From: Streptomyces cyanogenus
GTDB lineage: Bacteria; Actinomycetota; Actinomycetes; Streptomycetales; Streptomycetaceae
Length of the DNA stretch: 64,000 nucleotides
NCBI RefSeq assembly: GCF_017526105.1
Contig: NZ_CP071839.1
Location: 1,663,501 to 1,727,500, forward strand
Direction of reading: 5' to 3'
The position numbers and the translations under genes were made by a program. The notes beneath the pieces were generated by a model. That model ran no database searches. It saw only the letters and a program-made list of their open reading frames with translations, and was not told where the DNA came from. Shown in pieces: positions 24,605 to 33,042 of the stretch; position 1 is the first letter of the stretch; each line of letters opens with the position of its first letter.

Positions 24605-25786
24605 GTGCCTGCCGACGCATCACCCCTGATTCAGCCTGCCCTTGACCGGCTTCGTGAGCAGTCCGAGGTCGGGCCCGGGGAGGTGCCCGCCCTGCTGGAG
24701 TGGCTGGCCCAGGTGCCGGATCCGCGCGATTCGCGCGGCGTGCGCCATGCCCTGGCCGTCGTACTCACGCTGACCGCGTGCGCGGTGCTGACCGGCGCGA
24801 CCTCGCTGCTGGCGGTCGGCGAGTGGATCGCGGACGCGCCGCCGCACGTGCTGGAGCGACTCGGCGTGCGCCCCGATCCAGTATTGCCCCGGAGGCTGGT
24901 GCCCTCGGAGGCGACGGTCCGTCGGCTGCTCGCCCGCATCGACGGTGATGCCCTGGACCGGGCGGTGGGCGGATGGCTTGCCGACCGCCGACCCGAGAGC
25001 ACCGGGCTGCGCGGACTGTCCGTGGACGGTAAGTCCCTGCGCGGTGCGGCGAAGGCCCAGGGGCGGAGGATCCACCTGCTCGCCGCGGTGGAGCACACCA
25101 CCGGGCTGGTCCTGGCCCAGCTCGACGTCGGCGAGAAGACCGGTGAGGTCACCCGCTTCCAGCCGCTGCTCGACACCGTCGCCGACCTGGCCGCAACCGT
25201 GGTCACCAGCGATGCGCTCCATACGCAACGCGAGCACGCCACCTACCTCCTGGGCCGCGGGGCCCATTACATCGCGATCGTCAAGGGCAACCAGAAGAAG
25301 CTGTGCAAGCAGCTGAAGTCCCTTCCCTGGAAGGACATCCCGTTCCAGGGTCGGACCCGGGGTACCGGCCACGGTCGCGCGGAGATCCGCCGGATCAAGG
25401 TAGCCACCGTGAACAACTTGCTCTTCCCCGGCGCCCGCCAGGCCGTCCAGATCAAGCGCCGCCGCACCGACCGCAAGACCGGCAAGACCACCATCACGAC
25501 CGTCTACGCGGTCACCAGCCTGACCGCCGAGCAGACCACCCCCGTCCAACTCGCGAGACTGATCCGCGACCACTGGAAGATCGAGGCCCTACACCACGTC
25601 CGCGACACCACCTTCGCCGAGGACGCCTCCCAGATGCGGACCGGCAACGCACCCCGTGCGATGGCGACCTGGCGCAACCTCGCCGTCGGCGCCCTCCGGC
25701 TGAGCGGCGTCAAGAACATCGCCGCCGGCCTCCGTCGCAACGCACGCGACGCCCGCCGCCCCCTCGCACTCCTCGGCCTCGCGTGA
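24605..25786 (+). CDS. ISAs1-family transposase, intact
   Basis: A 393-residue DDE transposase of the ISAs1 (H-repeat-associated) family. The N-terminal associated domain ([20 protein letters not shown]) is followed by the catalytic core: D141 in [11 protein letters not shown]203 in [10 protein letters not shown] and E327 in HWKIEALHH. The GTG at 24605 follows GGAAG. The length is normal for the family and no frame disruption is seen, so it can probably act on both its own ends and those of the degenerate element 1. Confidence 0.93.
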   Translation: MPADASPLIQPALDRLREQSEVGPGEVPALLEWLAQVPDPRDSRGVRHALAVVLTLTACAVLTGATSLLAVGEWIADAPPHVLERLGVRPDPVLPRRLVPSEATVRRLLARIDGDALDRAVGGWLADRRPESTGLRGLSVDGKSLRGAAKAQGRRIHLLAAVEHTTGLVLAQLDVGEKTGEVTRFQPLLDTVADLAATVVTSDALHTQREHATYLLGRGAHYIAIVKGNQKKLCKQLKSLPWKDIPFQGRTRGTGHGRAEIRRIKVATVNNLLFPGARQAVQIKRRRTDRKTGKTTITTVYAVTSLTAEQTTPVQLARLIRDHWKIEALHHVRDTTFAEDASQMRTGNAPRAMATWRNLAVGALRLSGVKNIAAGLRRNARDARRPLALLGLA

Positions 25787-25824
25787 TCACAAAACGGGCG
25801 CCCGCCGACTACGCCGAAGCCCTG

Positions 25825-25834
25825 GGGTCACACC
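25825..25834. repeat. right 10-bp target-site duplication
   Basis: GGGTCACACC, identical to 19551-19560. It contains the stop codon of the minus-strand EamA gene (25828-25830), which is therefore preserved. Confidence 0.9.
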
Positions 25835-26808
25835 GGGACCGGCTGCGGCCGGCCGGCCCCGCGGGCCTCGCTCACGGCGAGGCCCGCGACGGCACCGAGC
25901 AGCAGCAGGGTGCCGGTCACGGTGGTCGCCGTGAGCCGCTCGCCGAGCAGGACGACGGCGAGCACGGTCGCGGTCACCGGCTCCAGCAGCATGATCACAG
26001 AGACGGTGGCGGACCGGACCACGGCGGCTCCGGCGAAGTAGAGGGCGTACGCGAGGGCCGTGGGCACGGCGGCGACGTAGAGCAGCAGCCACAGCAGCCG
26101 GGCCGGGTGGGCGGTGTGCGGCAGCAGCCCCTCGTGCACCGCGAACGGCAGCAGGCACAGGCTGGTCACCGCGAAGGTCCTCACCGTGGAGCCCCCGGTG
26201 TCCGTACCGCTGTCCCTCCCCCACCAGCGGGTGAGCAGGGTCATGACGGCGTAGCCCGCCGCCGAGGCCAGGCCCAGCAGCACACCCGCCGGACGGACGG
26301 TCGCGGCCGAGCCGCCGAGGGTGAGCACGGCCAGCCCGGCGAGCGCACCGGCGACCGCCGTGCCACCGCCCGCGCCGAGCCGCTCTCCGAGCAGCAGCCG
26401 GGCACCGAGCGCGATGAGCACGGGACCCGCCCCGAGGGTCACGACGGTGGCCACGGCCAGCCCGGTCGAGGCCACGGCCGCGAAGTACGCGGTCTGGAAG
26501 ACGGCGAGACCGAGTCCGGTGACCAGGGCCCGGGTGATCCTGCGGCACGCGGACCCGGCGGTGGCCGTCGCCGGGACCGTGGCCGTACGGCGGGCGCGCG
26601 GGCGCAGCAGCCGGCCGGCCGTGAGGAGGACCAGCCCCAGCGCGCAGCGCCAGAAGGAAAGGGAGAAGGCGCCCAGGTCACTGGCTCGGTACACCAGCGA
26701 GGCGGCGGCGCCCGCGGTGCCCCAGGCGGCACCGGTGACGATCAGATACAGCAGTCCGCGCCCGACGGGCAGGCCGGACGCAGGGTGCGACAAGGTCGAC
26801 GTCGACAA
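25828..26808 (-). CDS. EamA/DMT-family transporter
   Basis: A 326-residue ten-helix membrane protein with two EamA repeats, starting [21 protein letters not shown] place the start at a TTG (26808) because GGAGAG lies six bases upstream; the open frame extends further to 26901 but that part is charged and looks non-coding. The stop codon lies inside the transposon target duplication. Likely a metabolite exporter; substrate unknown. Confidence 0.82.
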   Translation of the reverse strand: MSTSTLSHPASGLPVGRGLLYLIVTGAAWGTAGAAASLVYRASDLGAFSLSFWRCALGLVLLTAGRLLRPRARRTATVPATATAGSACRRITRALVTGLGLAVFQTAYFAAVASTGLAVATVVTLGAGPVLIALGARLLLGERLGAGGGTAVAGALAGLAVLTLGGSAATVRPAGVLLGLASAAGYAVMTLLTRWWGRDSGTDTGGSTVRTFAVTSLCLLPFAVHEGLLPHTAHPARLLWLLLYVAAVPTALAYALYFAGAAVVRSATVSVIMLLEPVTATVLAVVLLGERLTATTVTGTLLLLGAVAGLAVSEARGAGRPQPVPV

Positions 26809-27000
26809 GGGAATCTCTCCGCAGAAGCGCACGCGTACGTGCGGAAGTTCGGGGGCGTCACCGCTTCGGCGGGACGCACGGACTTCTTCTGCGGGCAGCA
26901 CCGTCCAGCCCGGCGCGTGTGCGCCGGGCGATGACCCGGAGGCCCGCCTCAGGCGGCCGGGGGCGGAAGGACGAGTGCGTGGTGCGGCATGGTCAGGACT

Positions 27001-27999
27001 CTAGGCGGCGGTGCCCCGGGCGGACAACTCCCTTTCCGGACCGCCGGAGGCGACCGGCTCCGGGGAGCCCGCGGCCGGGGTGGCGGACTGGGCTGTGAAC
27101 GCGCCGGCCAGGACGACCGCGCCACCGGCGATCTGCGGCGCACTCAGGTGCTCGCCGAGCAGCACCCAGGCCAGCACGGTCGCGATGACCGCCTCCAGGC
27201 AGGCGACCACTCCGGCGACCTGCGGCGACAGCCGGCGCACCGACAGCACACCGGTGACGTACGCGATCACCGTGGCGACCAGGACGATCCAGGCGAGCAG
27301 GGCGACGGCCGGGACGGCGGTGCCATTGAGCCGTGCGGAGCCCGCCAGCACCGGCCAGTCCAGGTTCCACGGGCGGGCCAGGACGGTCAGCACGGCGGCA
27401 CCGACGAGCAGGCCGTAGGCGATGACGCCGAGCGGGTCCGGTGCCGCCTCGCCCGCGTCGCCGCCCTGGTCGGACAGGACGAAGTAGCCGACCTGACAGC
27501 AGGCCGCGCCGAGGGCGAGCACCAGGCCGAGCGCGTCGAAGCCGAGCCCGGACCAGACCTCGACCACGCAGGCGAGGCCGCCGGCCGCGAGGACCACGCC
27601 GAGGGCGGCGGCACGCGTGACGGGCCGCCGCTGCACGAACCGAACCCAGCCGAGCACCAGGGCGGGAGCCAGGTACTCGACGAGCAGGGCCACGCCGACC
27701 GGGATCCGGGAGAGCGCGGCGAAGTAGCAGGCCTGCACGCCGGCGACGGCGAGCAGGCCGAACCCGGCAAGCAGGGCGGGCCGGCGGCGCGGCAGGGCCC
27801 GGTGCCGTACCGCGACGGGCAGCATCACCAGGGCGGCGCCCGCGACCCGCAGCCACACCACGTGCAGCGGGTCCAGGCCCGCCTCGATCAGCGGCTTGGC
27901 GGCCACTCCGGACCCGCCGAAGGCCAGCGCCGAGGCGAGTGCGAGGCCGAGCCCGGCTCCCTTGCCGGGGCTGTGGTGACTGCTCACAGACGTATGCAC
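27001..27999 (-). CDS. EamA/DMT-family transporter
   Basis: A 332-residue ten-helix EamA protein (LGLALASALAFGGSGVAAKP begins the first repeat). Three GTG codons at 28005, 27999 and 27987 are possible starts and none has a good ribosome-binding site, so 27999 is a compromise. The gene ends 192 bases before the next EamA gene on the same strand. The two are about as different from each other as from other family members, so they are neighbours rather than a recent duplication. Confidence 0.78.
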   Translation of the reverse strand: MHTSVSSHHSPGKGAGLGLALASALAFGGSGVAAKPLIEAGLDPLHVVWLRVAGAALVMLPVAVRHRALPRRRPALLAGFGLLAVAGVQACYFAALSRIPVGVALLVEYLAPALVLGWVRFVQRRPVTRAAALGVVLAAGGLACVVEVWSGLGFDALGLVLALGAACCQVGYFVLSDQGGDAGEAAPDPLGVIAYGLLVGAAVLTVLARPWNLDWPVLAGSARLNGTAVPAVALLAWIVLVATVIAYVTGVLSVRRLSPQVAGVVACLEAVIATVLAWVLLGEHLSAPQIAGGAVVLAGAFTAQSATPAAGSPEPVASGGPERELSARGTAA

Positions 28000-28051
28000 C
28001 GGCACATGATGCCAGGCGCCGACAGGAGCGTCACTCCCGATGACACCTGTC

Positions 28052-28687
28052 TCAGTTGATGGACGGCACGGCGGGCGGCGGGCCGGGCTCGTCGGCCTGA
28101 CCGGCGGTTCCGGCCTCGATCCGCGCCGACAGCTCGCGGGCGGGGACGCCCGCGTGCTCCAGGACCTCGACGGCCCGGCACGCCGGGTCCGCGGCGAGCG
28201 CCGCGAGCAGGTCGGTGCCGCCGACGCGCGGGGCACCCCGCCGGCGGGCCCGCTCCCGGGCGCCCGCGAGTGCGGCGGACGCGGCGGGGGACCAGCCCTC
28301 GGAGTCCCGTGCCGCAACGTCCCGGCCGGCGGTCGCGACGCACCGTGCGCCGTGCCCGGCCGGCCGGGCGGGTGATGGTACGAGGGGGATCGCGCCGGAG
28401 TCCTCCACGCGGTCCTGCCAGCGCAGTCCGTAGCCGATGCTGCGCTGCACCAGGTAGCCGAGGAGCCGGGCGAGCCGCGGGCCGCCGACGGCGGCACGGG
28501 CCTCGGGATCGTGTTCCAGCAGGGCGTGGAGCAGATGGGCGGTGTCGGTCTGCCGGTCCCGGTCCCGGACGGCCCGGCGGCGGGCAGCGGCGACCACCGC
28601 CGCCAGCTCGGCACCGAGCCCGGCAGCGCCGTCCGGATGCGGAACCACTCCGTCGTGGGCGGCCCGGGGGGCTGTACGGGGTTGCAC
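28052..28687 (-). CDS. Clp N-terminal domain protein
   Basis: A 211-residue protein with two repeats like the ClpA/ClpC N-domain (RQTDTAHLLHALLEHDPEAR, then GTDLLAALAADPACRAVEVL). It has no ATPase domain. Such stand-alone Clp-N proteins may act as adaptors or decoys for the Clp chaperone. The GTG at 28687 follows GAGGTAGGGG; an in-frame ATG at 28723 is an alternative. The middle is Ala/Arg-rich. Confidence 0.72.
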   Translation of the reverse strand: MQPRTAPRAAHDGVVPHPDGAAGLGAELAAVVAAARRRAVRDRDRQTDTAHLLHALLEHDPEARAAVGGPRLARLLGYLVQRSIGYGLRWQDRVEDSGAIPLVPSPARPAGHGARCVATAGRDVAARDSEGWSPAASAALAGARERARRRGAPRVGGTDLLAALAADPACRAVEVLEHAGVPARELSARIEAGTAGQADEPGPPPAVPSIN

Positions 28688-28931
28688 ATCCCCTACCTCA
28701 TCAGCCTCGACGGGACGGGGCATCCACGAGGGGAACCATTTTCGCGTCCCACGGGGAGTGGACATCGCCGGCCCGGATCTCATCCTTGCGGAGGAGATCC
28801 GGGCCGAACCCGCGCAAGAGCGCGCACACCGCGACCGATTCTGACGGTTCATCAGTATTGAATGTTCGCGCCCCTGCGGCTACGTTCCGCGGCACCGTAG
28901 CCCGATACGCCCGATCCGGAGGGGTGGTCGC

Positions 28932-29360
28932 ATGGCCGAAGTCAGCGCGGAGGCACGCATCCAGGCGCCGGCCGAGAAGGTGTGGGCGCAGCTCACCGAC
29001 TGGCCGTCCTACGGGGCGTGGAACGCGACCCACACCAGCTTCCCCCAGGGCGGTCCCGAGGCGCTGGCCGTGGGCGGGACGTTCCAGGAGAACATGAAGC
29101 TGATGGGCTTCCCGGCGGAGGTCGACTGGACCATCGAGGAGCTGGAGCCGGCCCGGGTGTTCGCCATCCGCGGCAAGGGCCCGATGGCGGTGACCGTCGC
29201 CACCCGCTACACGCTGACCCCGCACGGGGACGCCACGACGGTCCGGATCGACGGCGAGTTCACCGGCGCCGCGGTGTCGCTGATGGCGGGCAGGCTCAAG
29301 GACTCGGCGACGGCCGCGCTGAACGAGTCGCTGCGCAAGCTGGGCGGTTTGGTGAGCTGA
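28932..29360 (+). CDS. SRPBCC-family (polyketide cyclase/dehydrase-like) protein
   Basis: A 142-residue START-like protein with a hydrophobic ligand cavity fold (IQAPAEKVWAQLTDWPSYGA at the N-terminus, then VDWTIEELEPARVFAIRG). The family binds lipids or polyketides; stand-alone copies are frequent in Streptomyces and mostly uncharacterised. The start follows GGAGGGG. It is convergent with a PadR gene across a strong hairpin. Confidence 0.85.
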   Translation: MAEVSAEARIQAPAEKVWAQLTDWPSYGAWNATHTSFPQGGPEALAVGGTFQENMKLMGFPAEVDWTIEELEPARVFAIRGKGPMAVTVATRYTLTPHGDATTVRIDGEFTGAAVSLMAGRLKDSATAALNESLRKLGGLVS

Positions 29361-29372
29361 GCCGGACACACG

Positions 29373-29405
29373 GGGCGCCCCGCGCGGTGGTCACGCGGGG
29401 CGCCC
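29373..29405. terminator. bidirectional hairpin between SRPBCC and PadR genes
   Basis: A perfect 12-base inverted repeat (29373-29384 and 29394-29405) with a 9-base loop between the convergent stops at 29360 and 29440. Confidence 0.8.
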
Positions 29406-29439
29406 GCCGTCGTACGGAGGGACGGCGCCCGCCCACGGC

Positions 29440-30066
29440 TCAGTGCTCGTCGGCGAGGATGAGGTACAGCTTCTTGCGGGCGTCGTTGATGACGGCCAGC
29501 GCCTTCTCCCGCTGTTCCTTGCTGCCGGTCTTCCAGACCTGGCCGAAGGCCTCCATCAGCCCGAAGCCGGCCTGGCGGATCTCGGCGAGGGCCTCCCAGT
29601 CGACTCCGCGCGAAGCCTCCTCCCAGGGCGCGTCGGCGCCCTCCTCGGCGGCGGCGCGTCCACTGCCGGTGAGGGAGAACAGCTTCTTTCCGCCCTCGCT
29701 CTCGCTGGCGATCAGGCCCTCGTCCTCCAGCAGTTGGAGGGTCGGGTAGACCGAGCCGGGGCTGGGCTTCCAGGCGCCGCCGCTGCGTTCGGCGATCTCC
29801 TGGATCATCTCGTAGCCGTGCATGGGCCGTTCCTTGAGCAGGGCCAGGATCGAGGCGCGTACGTCACCCCGCCGTGCCCGTCCTCGCGGGCCGCCCCGGC
29901 CGCGCGGTCCCCAGGGCCCCGGTCCGAAGCCGGGCCCGCCGGGCCCGAACCCCGGGCCGCCCGGCCCGAAGGGACCGAAGGCGGCCCGCCGCCCCTCGAA
30001 ACCACCCATGCCCCGCCGGCCGGGGCCCTCGTGCCGATGTCCACGCTCGAATCCGTGGGTACGCAT
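29440..30066 (-). CDS. PadR-family transcriptional regulator with a Gly/Pro-rich N-terminus
   Basis: A 208-residue regulator. The PadR winged HTH is residues ~65-150 (RASILALLKERPMHGYEMIQ, SPGSVYPTLQLLEDEGLI). It is preceded by about 60 residues rich in Gly, Pro and Phe with repeated PGGPGFG units, probably disordered. The C-terminal helix region should mediate dimerisation. The ATG at 30066 follows GGAGTG. A palindrome at 30132-30141 upstream suggests autorepression, typical for the family. Confidence 0.85.
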   Translation of the reverse strand: MRTHGFERGHRHEGPGRRGMGGFEGRRAAFGPFGPGGPGFGPGGPGFGPGPWGPRGRGGPRGRARRGDVRASILALLKERPMHGYEMIQEIAERSGGAWKPSPGSVYPTLQLLEDEGLIASESEGGKKLFSLTGSGRAAAEEGADAPWEEASRGVDWEALAEIRQAGFGLMEAFGQVWKTGSKEQREKALAVINDARKKLYLILADEH

Positions 30067-30131
30067 GGCGATCACTCCACTCCATCGCTGATCTGTCATG
30101 TTCGTATCGCGTATCGTTCGCGATGCCTCAA

Positions 30132-30141
30132 CGATATATCG
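30132..30141. promoter_or_regulatory. palindrome upstream of padR-type gene
   Basis: CGATATATCG is a perfect palindrome in an AT-rich stretch 66 bases before the PadR start. Related ATCG-rich sequence (GTATCGTTCGCGAT) lies beside it at 30111-30124. Probably promoter plus operator. Confidence 0.45.
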
Positions 30142-30192
30142 GAACCGATCGCATGACAATCCCCTTCTCCGGGCGGGGAGGCGTGCGGCCGG

Positions 30193-30558
30193 TCAGCCGG
30201 TCCGCTCGGCCGCCCGCAGGGGGCAGCCGGTGCCGACGCGGGCGGTGAGATCGGCGCGGAGGGCCGCCAGCGCGGCCATGCGTGCGTCGACGATCCGGAT
30301 CTTGTCCTCGAACAGGGCGGACAGGGCCTCGGCGCTGTCCGGCGCGTCCCGCAGTTCCGCGCCGTGCCGGGCGATCTCGGCCAGCGTGAACCCGAGCGCC
30401 TGCGCGGTGCGCACGTACTCCAGCCAGGTCACCGCCTCAGGCGGGAAGTCACGGTAGCCGTTGGGCAGCCGGTCGCCCTCGATCAGGCCGATCCTCTCGT
30501 AGAAGCGCAGCGTGTCCTTGGACACCCCGGTGCGCGCGGCCAGTTCTCCGATCCGCAT
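30193..30558 (-). CDS. MerR-family transcriptional regulator
   Basis: A 121-residue MerR regulator: winged HTH at the N-terminus (MRIGELAARTGVSKDTLRFY), an antiparallel coiled coil around residues 75-110, and a single late cysteine (VGTGCPLR). It is divergent from the 30651 membrane protein gene, whose promoter carries a typical MerR-type spacer at 30582-30611. It should activate that gene and itself. The inducer is unknown. Confidence 0.9.
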   Translation of the reverse strand: MRIGELAARTGVSKDTLRFYERIGLIEGDRLPNGYRDFPPEAVTWLEYVRTAQALGFTLAEIARHGAELRDAPDSAEALSALFEDKIRIVDARMAALAALRADLTARVGTGCPLRAAERTG

Positions 30559-30581
30559 GACTCCCCCGCCGCTCGGTCGAC

Positions 30582-30611
30582 TTGACCTTGGAGCGTACTC
30601 CGCTGTCTAGC
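30582..30611 (+). promoter_or_regulatory. MerR-type promoter for the 30651 gene
   Basis: A TTGACC -35 box (30582-30587) and a TCTAGC -10-like box (30606-30611) are separated by 18 bases. The spacer holds the dyad GGAGCGTACTCC (30590-30601). A long spacer with a central dyad is the hallmark of MerR-activated promoters. Confidence 0.6.
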
Positions 30612-30650
30612 GTGGGCGGCGCCCGAGCAAGCCGCTCCCGAGGAGGCCCC

Positions 30651-31088
30651 GTGAACCCGTCCGCTCCCGCCTACCTGCGCATCGTCCGGACCAGCGGCTG
30701 GTACGACCTGGTCGTCACGGCCGGCTTCGCGACGCCCTGGACGTACGCGCTGGTCCACCGGCTCCTGTCGGCCGGAGGTGACGCGGCCGGGCTCGGCACC
30801 ATGCCCGCGCTCACCCCGATGCAGACCCTGTACGCCAACCTCATGGGCTCGGTCGTCCTGGTCTGGTCCGCCCTGCGGGTCGTACGGCCGCTGCCGCTGC
30901 ACGGTCTCCTCGACGGCATCGCGCGCGTGCTGTTCTCGCTGTGGTTCGCGTACGCGCTGGCACACGGCGGGCCGCGGGTGCTGGGGCCCTTCCTCGTCGT
31001 GGAGGTGTCGTTCGGCATCGTCCAGCTCGCGCCGTGGCTGCGGACGCGGGCGAGCGCGGCCGGCCGGGAATCAGTCCGGCACTCGTGA
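30651..31088 (+). CDS. small membrane protein under MerR control
   Basis: A 145-residue protein with about four hydrophobic helices (DLVVTAGFATPWTYALVHRL, LYANLMGSVVLVWSALRVV, others after residue 90). I do not recognise a family with a known role. The GTG at 30651 follows AGGAGG. The promoter has a MerR-type arrangement and the MerR gene is divergent, so the pair is probably a small inducible response unit. Confidence 0.75.
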   Translation: MNPSAPAYLRIVRTSGWYDLVVTAGFATPWTYALVHRLLSAGGDAAGLGTMPALTPMQTLYANLMGSVVLVWSALRVVRPLPLHGLLDGIARVLFSLWFAYALAHGGPRVLGPFLVVEVSFGIVQLAPWLRTRASAAGRESVRHS

Positions 31089-31133
31089 ATTGGCCTTGTT
31101 CCGGTCGCCGTCGGAACCACTAGCGTCGGCGTC

Positions 31134-31946
31134 ATGCGCATTCGAATCGTGGACGCCTTCACCGACCGCCCCTTCGCCGGCAACCCGGCCGGGGTCCTGC
31201 TCCTGGACGACGTCTTCCCGGACGACGACTGGCTCCAGAACGTCGCCATGGAGGTCAATCACGCCGAGACGGCGTTCACCCACCGGCTGCCCGAGGGCGG
31301 CGAGGCGGACTGGGCCCTGCGCTGGTTCACGCCCGTCGCCGAGGTCGCGATGTGCGGGCACGCCACCCTCGCCACGGCCCACGTCCTGCACAGCACCGGC
31401 GCGCACGAGGGCCCGGTGCGGTTCGCCACCCGCAGCGGCGTGCTGATCGCCACGCCCGCCGCGGACGGCTCGCTCACCCTCGACTTCCCGACCGCCCCGC
31501 TCACCCCGGTGGAGGTCCCGGCCGGGGCCGCCGAGGCGCTGGGCGCGGAGCCGGTCGCCGTCTTCGACACCGGCCCGAACGTCGGCGACCTGCTGGTGGA
31601 GCTGGCCGACGAGAAGACCGTCCTCGGCCTCTCCCCCGACCACCGGGCCCTGCGCGCCCACTCCTCCCGCGGCGTCATCGCCACCGCTCTCGCCGACGAC
31701 CCGGCCCGGGGCTACGACTTCGTCTCCCGGTGCTTCTTCCCGAACGTCGGCATCGACGAGGACCCGGTCACCGGCAGCGCCCACACCGCGCTCGCCCCGC
31801 ACTGGTCCGCCCGCCTGGGCCGCGACGACCTCACCGGGCTCCAGGCCTCCCGCCGCACCGGCCTGGTCCGCACCCGGGTGCGGGGCGAGCGGACCCTGCT
31901 CACCGGCCGCGCGGTGACCGTCATCGAGGGCGAACTGCTCGCCTGA
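31134..31946 (+). CDS. PhzF-family isomerase/epimerase-like protein
   Basis: A 270-residue PhzF-like protein made of two similar diaminopimelate-epimerase-like lobes. The first begins RIVDAFTDRPFAGNPAGVLL, with the active-site Glu in NHAETAF; GHATLATAHVL and the second lobe motif DPVTGSAHTALAPHW follow. No phenazine genes are nearby, so it is one of the many stand-alone PhzF proteins whose substrate is unknown. It is convergent with 31954-32739, only seven bases apart. Confidence 0.88.
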   Translation: MRIRIVDAFTDRPFAGNPAGVLLLDDVFPDDDWLQNVAMEVNHAETAFTHRLPEGGEADWALRWFTPVAEVAMCGHATLATAHVLHSTGAHEGPVRFATRSGVLIATPAADGSLTLDFPTAPLTPVEVPAGAAEALGAEPVAVFDTGPNVGDLLVELADEKTVLGLSPDHRALRAHSSRGVIATALADDPARGYDFVSRCFFPNVGIDEDPVTGSAHTALAPHWSARLGRDDLTGLQASRRTGLVRTRVRGERTLLTGRAVTVIEGELLA

Positions 31947-31953
31947 AAGCCGC

Positions 31954-32739
31954 TCAGGCGGTCGGCAGCCAGCCCACCTTGCCGACGAGGAGGGCGTAGC
32001 CGACGAAGGCGCCGATGTCGAGCAGGGAGTGCGCGACGACCAGCGGTCCGACCCGGCCCCAGCGGCGGTAGAGGTACACGAAGACCACACCCATCACCAT
32101 GTTGCCGAGGAAGCCGCCGACGCCCTGGTAGAGGTGGTACGACCCGCGCAGGACCGCGCTGGCCACCAGCGCGGTCCCCGGGGTCCAGCCCAACTGGCCC
32201 AGCCTGCGCAGCAGATAGCCGACCACGATGACCTCTTCGAGGATCGCGTTCTGCAGCGCGGACAGGACCAGCACCGGGTACTTCCACCACACGTCCGGCA
32301 GCGCCTCGGGGACGACGGTGAGGTTGAAGCCCAGGCCGCGGGCGGCGAGGTAGAACGCGATGCCGGTGCTGCCGATCACGGCGGCGACACCCGCGCCCCG
32401 GGCCAGGTCGGGCCAGGGGCGGGTGCGGTCGAAGCCGAGGGTGCGCAGGCTCCTGCCCTCGCGCATCAGCAGGTGGGCGACGAGGGCGACGGGGATCAGC
32501 GCGGTGGCGATGCCGAAGAGCTGCCAGGCCAGGTCCAGCCAGGGGCGGCCCGGCGCCGCCGAGGCGTTCAGGGTGGCCGCCTGGTCCTTGAGACCGCCCG
32601 GCTTGGTGACCGAGCCGATGAAGCTGATCAGCGCCGACACCCCGCTCGCCCCGAGCGAGAGCCCGAGGACGAGCAGCGTCTCGTCCCGCAGGATCCGCCG
32701 CGGGTCGCGCTCCCCCGCCGAGTCAGCCTCCACCTGCAC
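31954..32739 (-). CDS. CPBP-family intramembrane metalloprotease-like protein
   Basis: A 261-residue polytopic membrane protein of the CPBP (Abi) family. Motif 1 is EEVIVVGYLLRRL (the two Glu are present; the family Arg is replaced), motif 2 is RGSYHLYQG and motif 3 is AHSLLDIGAF, giving the expected Glu/His metal or catalytic positions. Such proteins process prenylated or membrane substrates, and many actinobacterial members are uncharacterised. The start is a GTG at 32739. Confidence 0.85.
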   Translation of the reverse strand: MQVEADSAGERDPRRILRDETLLVLGLSLGASGVSALISFIGSVTKPGGLKDQAATLNASAAPGRPWLDLAWQLFGIATALIPVALVAHLLMREGRSLRTLGFDRTRPWPDLARGAGVAAVIGSTGIAFYLAARGLGFNLTVVPEALPDVWWKYPVLVLSALQNAILEEVIVVGYLLRRLGQLGWTPGTALVASAVLRGSYHLYQGVGGFLGNMVMGVVFVYLYRRWGRVGPLVVAHSLLDIGAFVGYALLVGKVGWLPTA

Positions 32740-33042
32740 CCCTGCCTCCAGCTCGGCTCACGGGCCCCTGGCCCACCTTCGCCTGGCAAGGATCGCAGAC
32801 AGCACCGGACGAGCCGCGGACCGGTCCCGCCGGCCCCCTCTTCGCCACCGCCCCTGCTTCTGCGCAGCCCCCCTTCTTCTCCACGGCCTTTCCTTCTCGG
32901 CCACCCCTTCTTCTCCGCAGCCGTTACTGCTCCGCAGCCCCCCTCGCCCCGACCGCGCCCGCGCCGACCCGGTACGGCCCGCACCGGCGGTCCGTGCGGT
33001 GGCCGGCCCCGCCGCTCGGCCGCTCGGCCGCGGAAGAACGTC
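32740..33042. other. intergenic region with C/T-rich repeats
   Basis: These 303 bases are strongly pyrimidine-rich on the plus strand, with repeated CTTCTTCTCC-like units around 32870-32935 and a triplicated CCGCTCGG-like unit near 33013. No gene or known RNA is seen. Confidence 0.5.

Larger units (their letters stand above)
19561..25824. mobile_element. composite transposon bounded by two ISAs1-type elements
   Basis: A 6264-bp unit. The outer tips are CAAGGCTTCGGCGTAG (19561) and, inverted, CAGGGCTTCGGCGTAG (ending 25824). Identical 10-bp duplications GGGTCACACC flank it. Inside are element 1 (19561-21722, broken transposase), a central cargo gene (21933-23465) and element 2 (23657-25824, intact transposase), both elements in the same orientation. 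Neither element alone has matching flanks, so the last movement involved the two outermost ends. It entered the short gap between two convergent genes and kept both stop codons. Confidence 0.85.
23657..25824 (+). mobile_element. ISAs1-type element 2 (intact transposase) with a passenger gene
   Basis: Terminal inverted repeats of about 40 bases, starting GGGCTTCGGCGTAGTCGG and running to GTGATCAC, lie at 23659-23698 and inverted at 25790-25822, with few mismatches. Between the left end and the transposase lies an unrelated 237-residue gene. Homology to element 1 resumes only at the transposase start, so the left parts of the two elements carry different passengers. Confidence 0.78.

Noticed and set aside
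31134..31946. Phenazine biosynthesis from the PhzF-like gene
   Set aside because: No other phenazine genes are present; PhzF-fold proteins are widespread with other roles.
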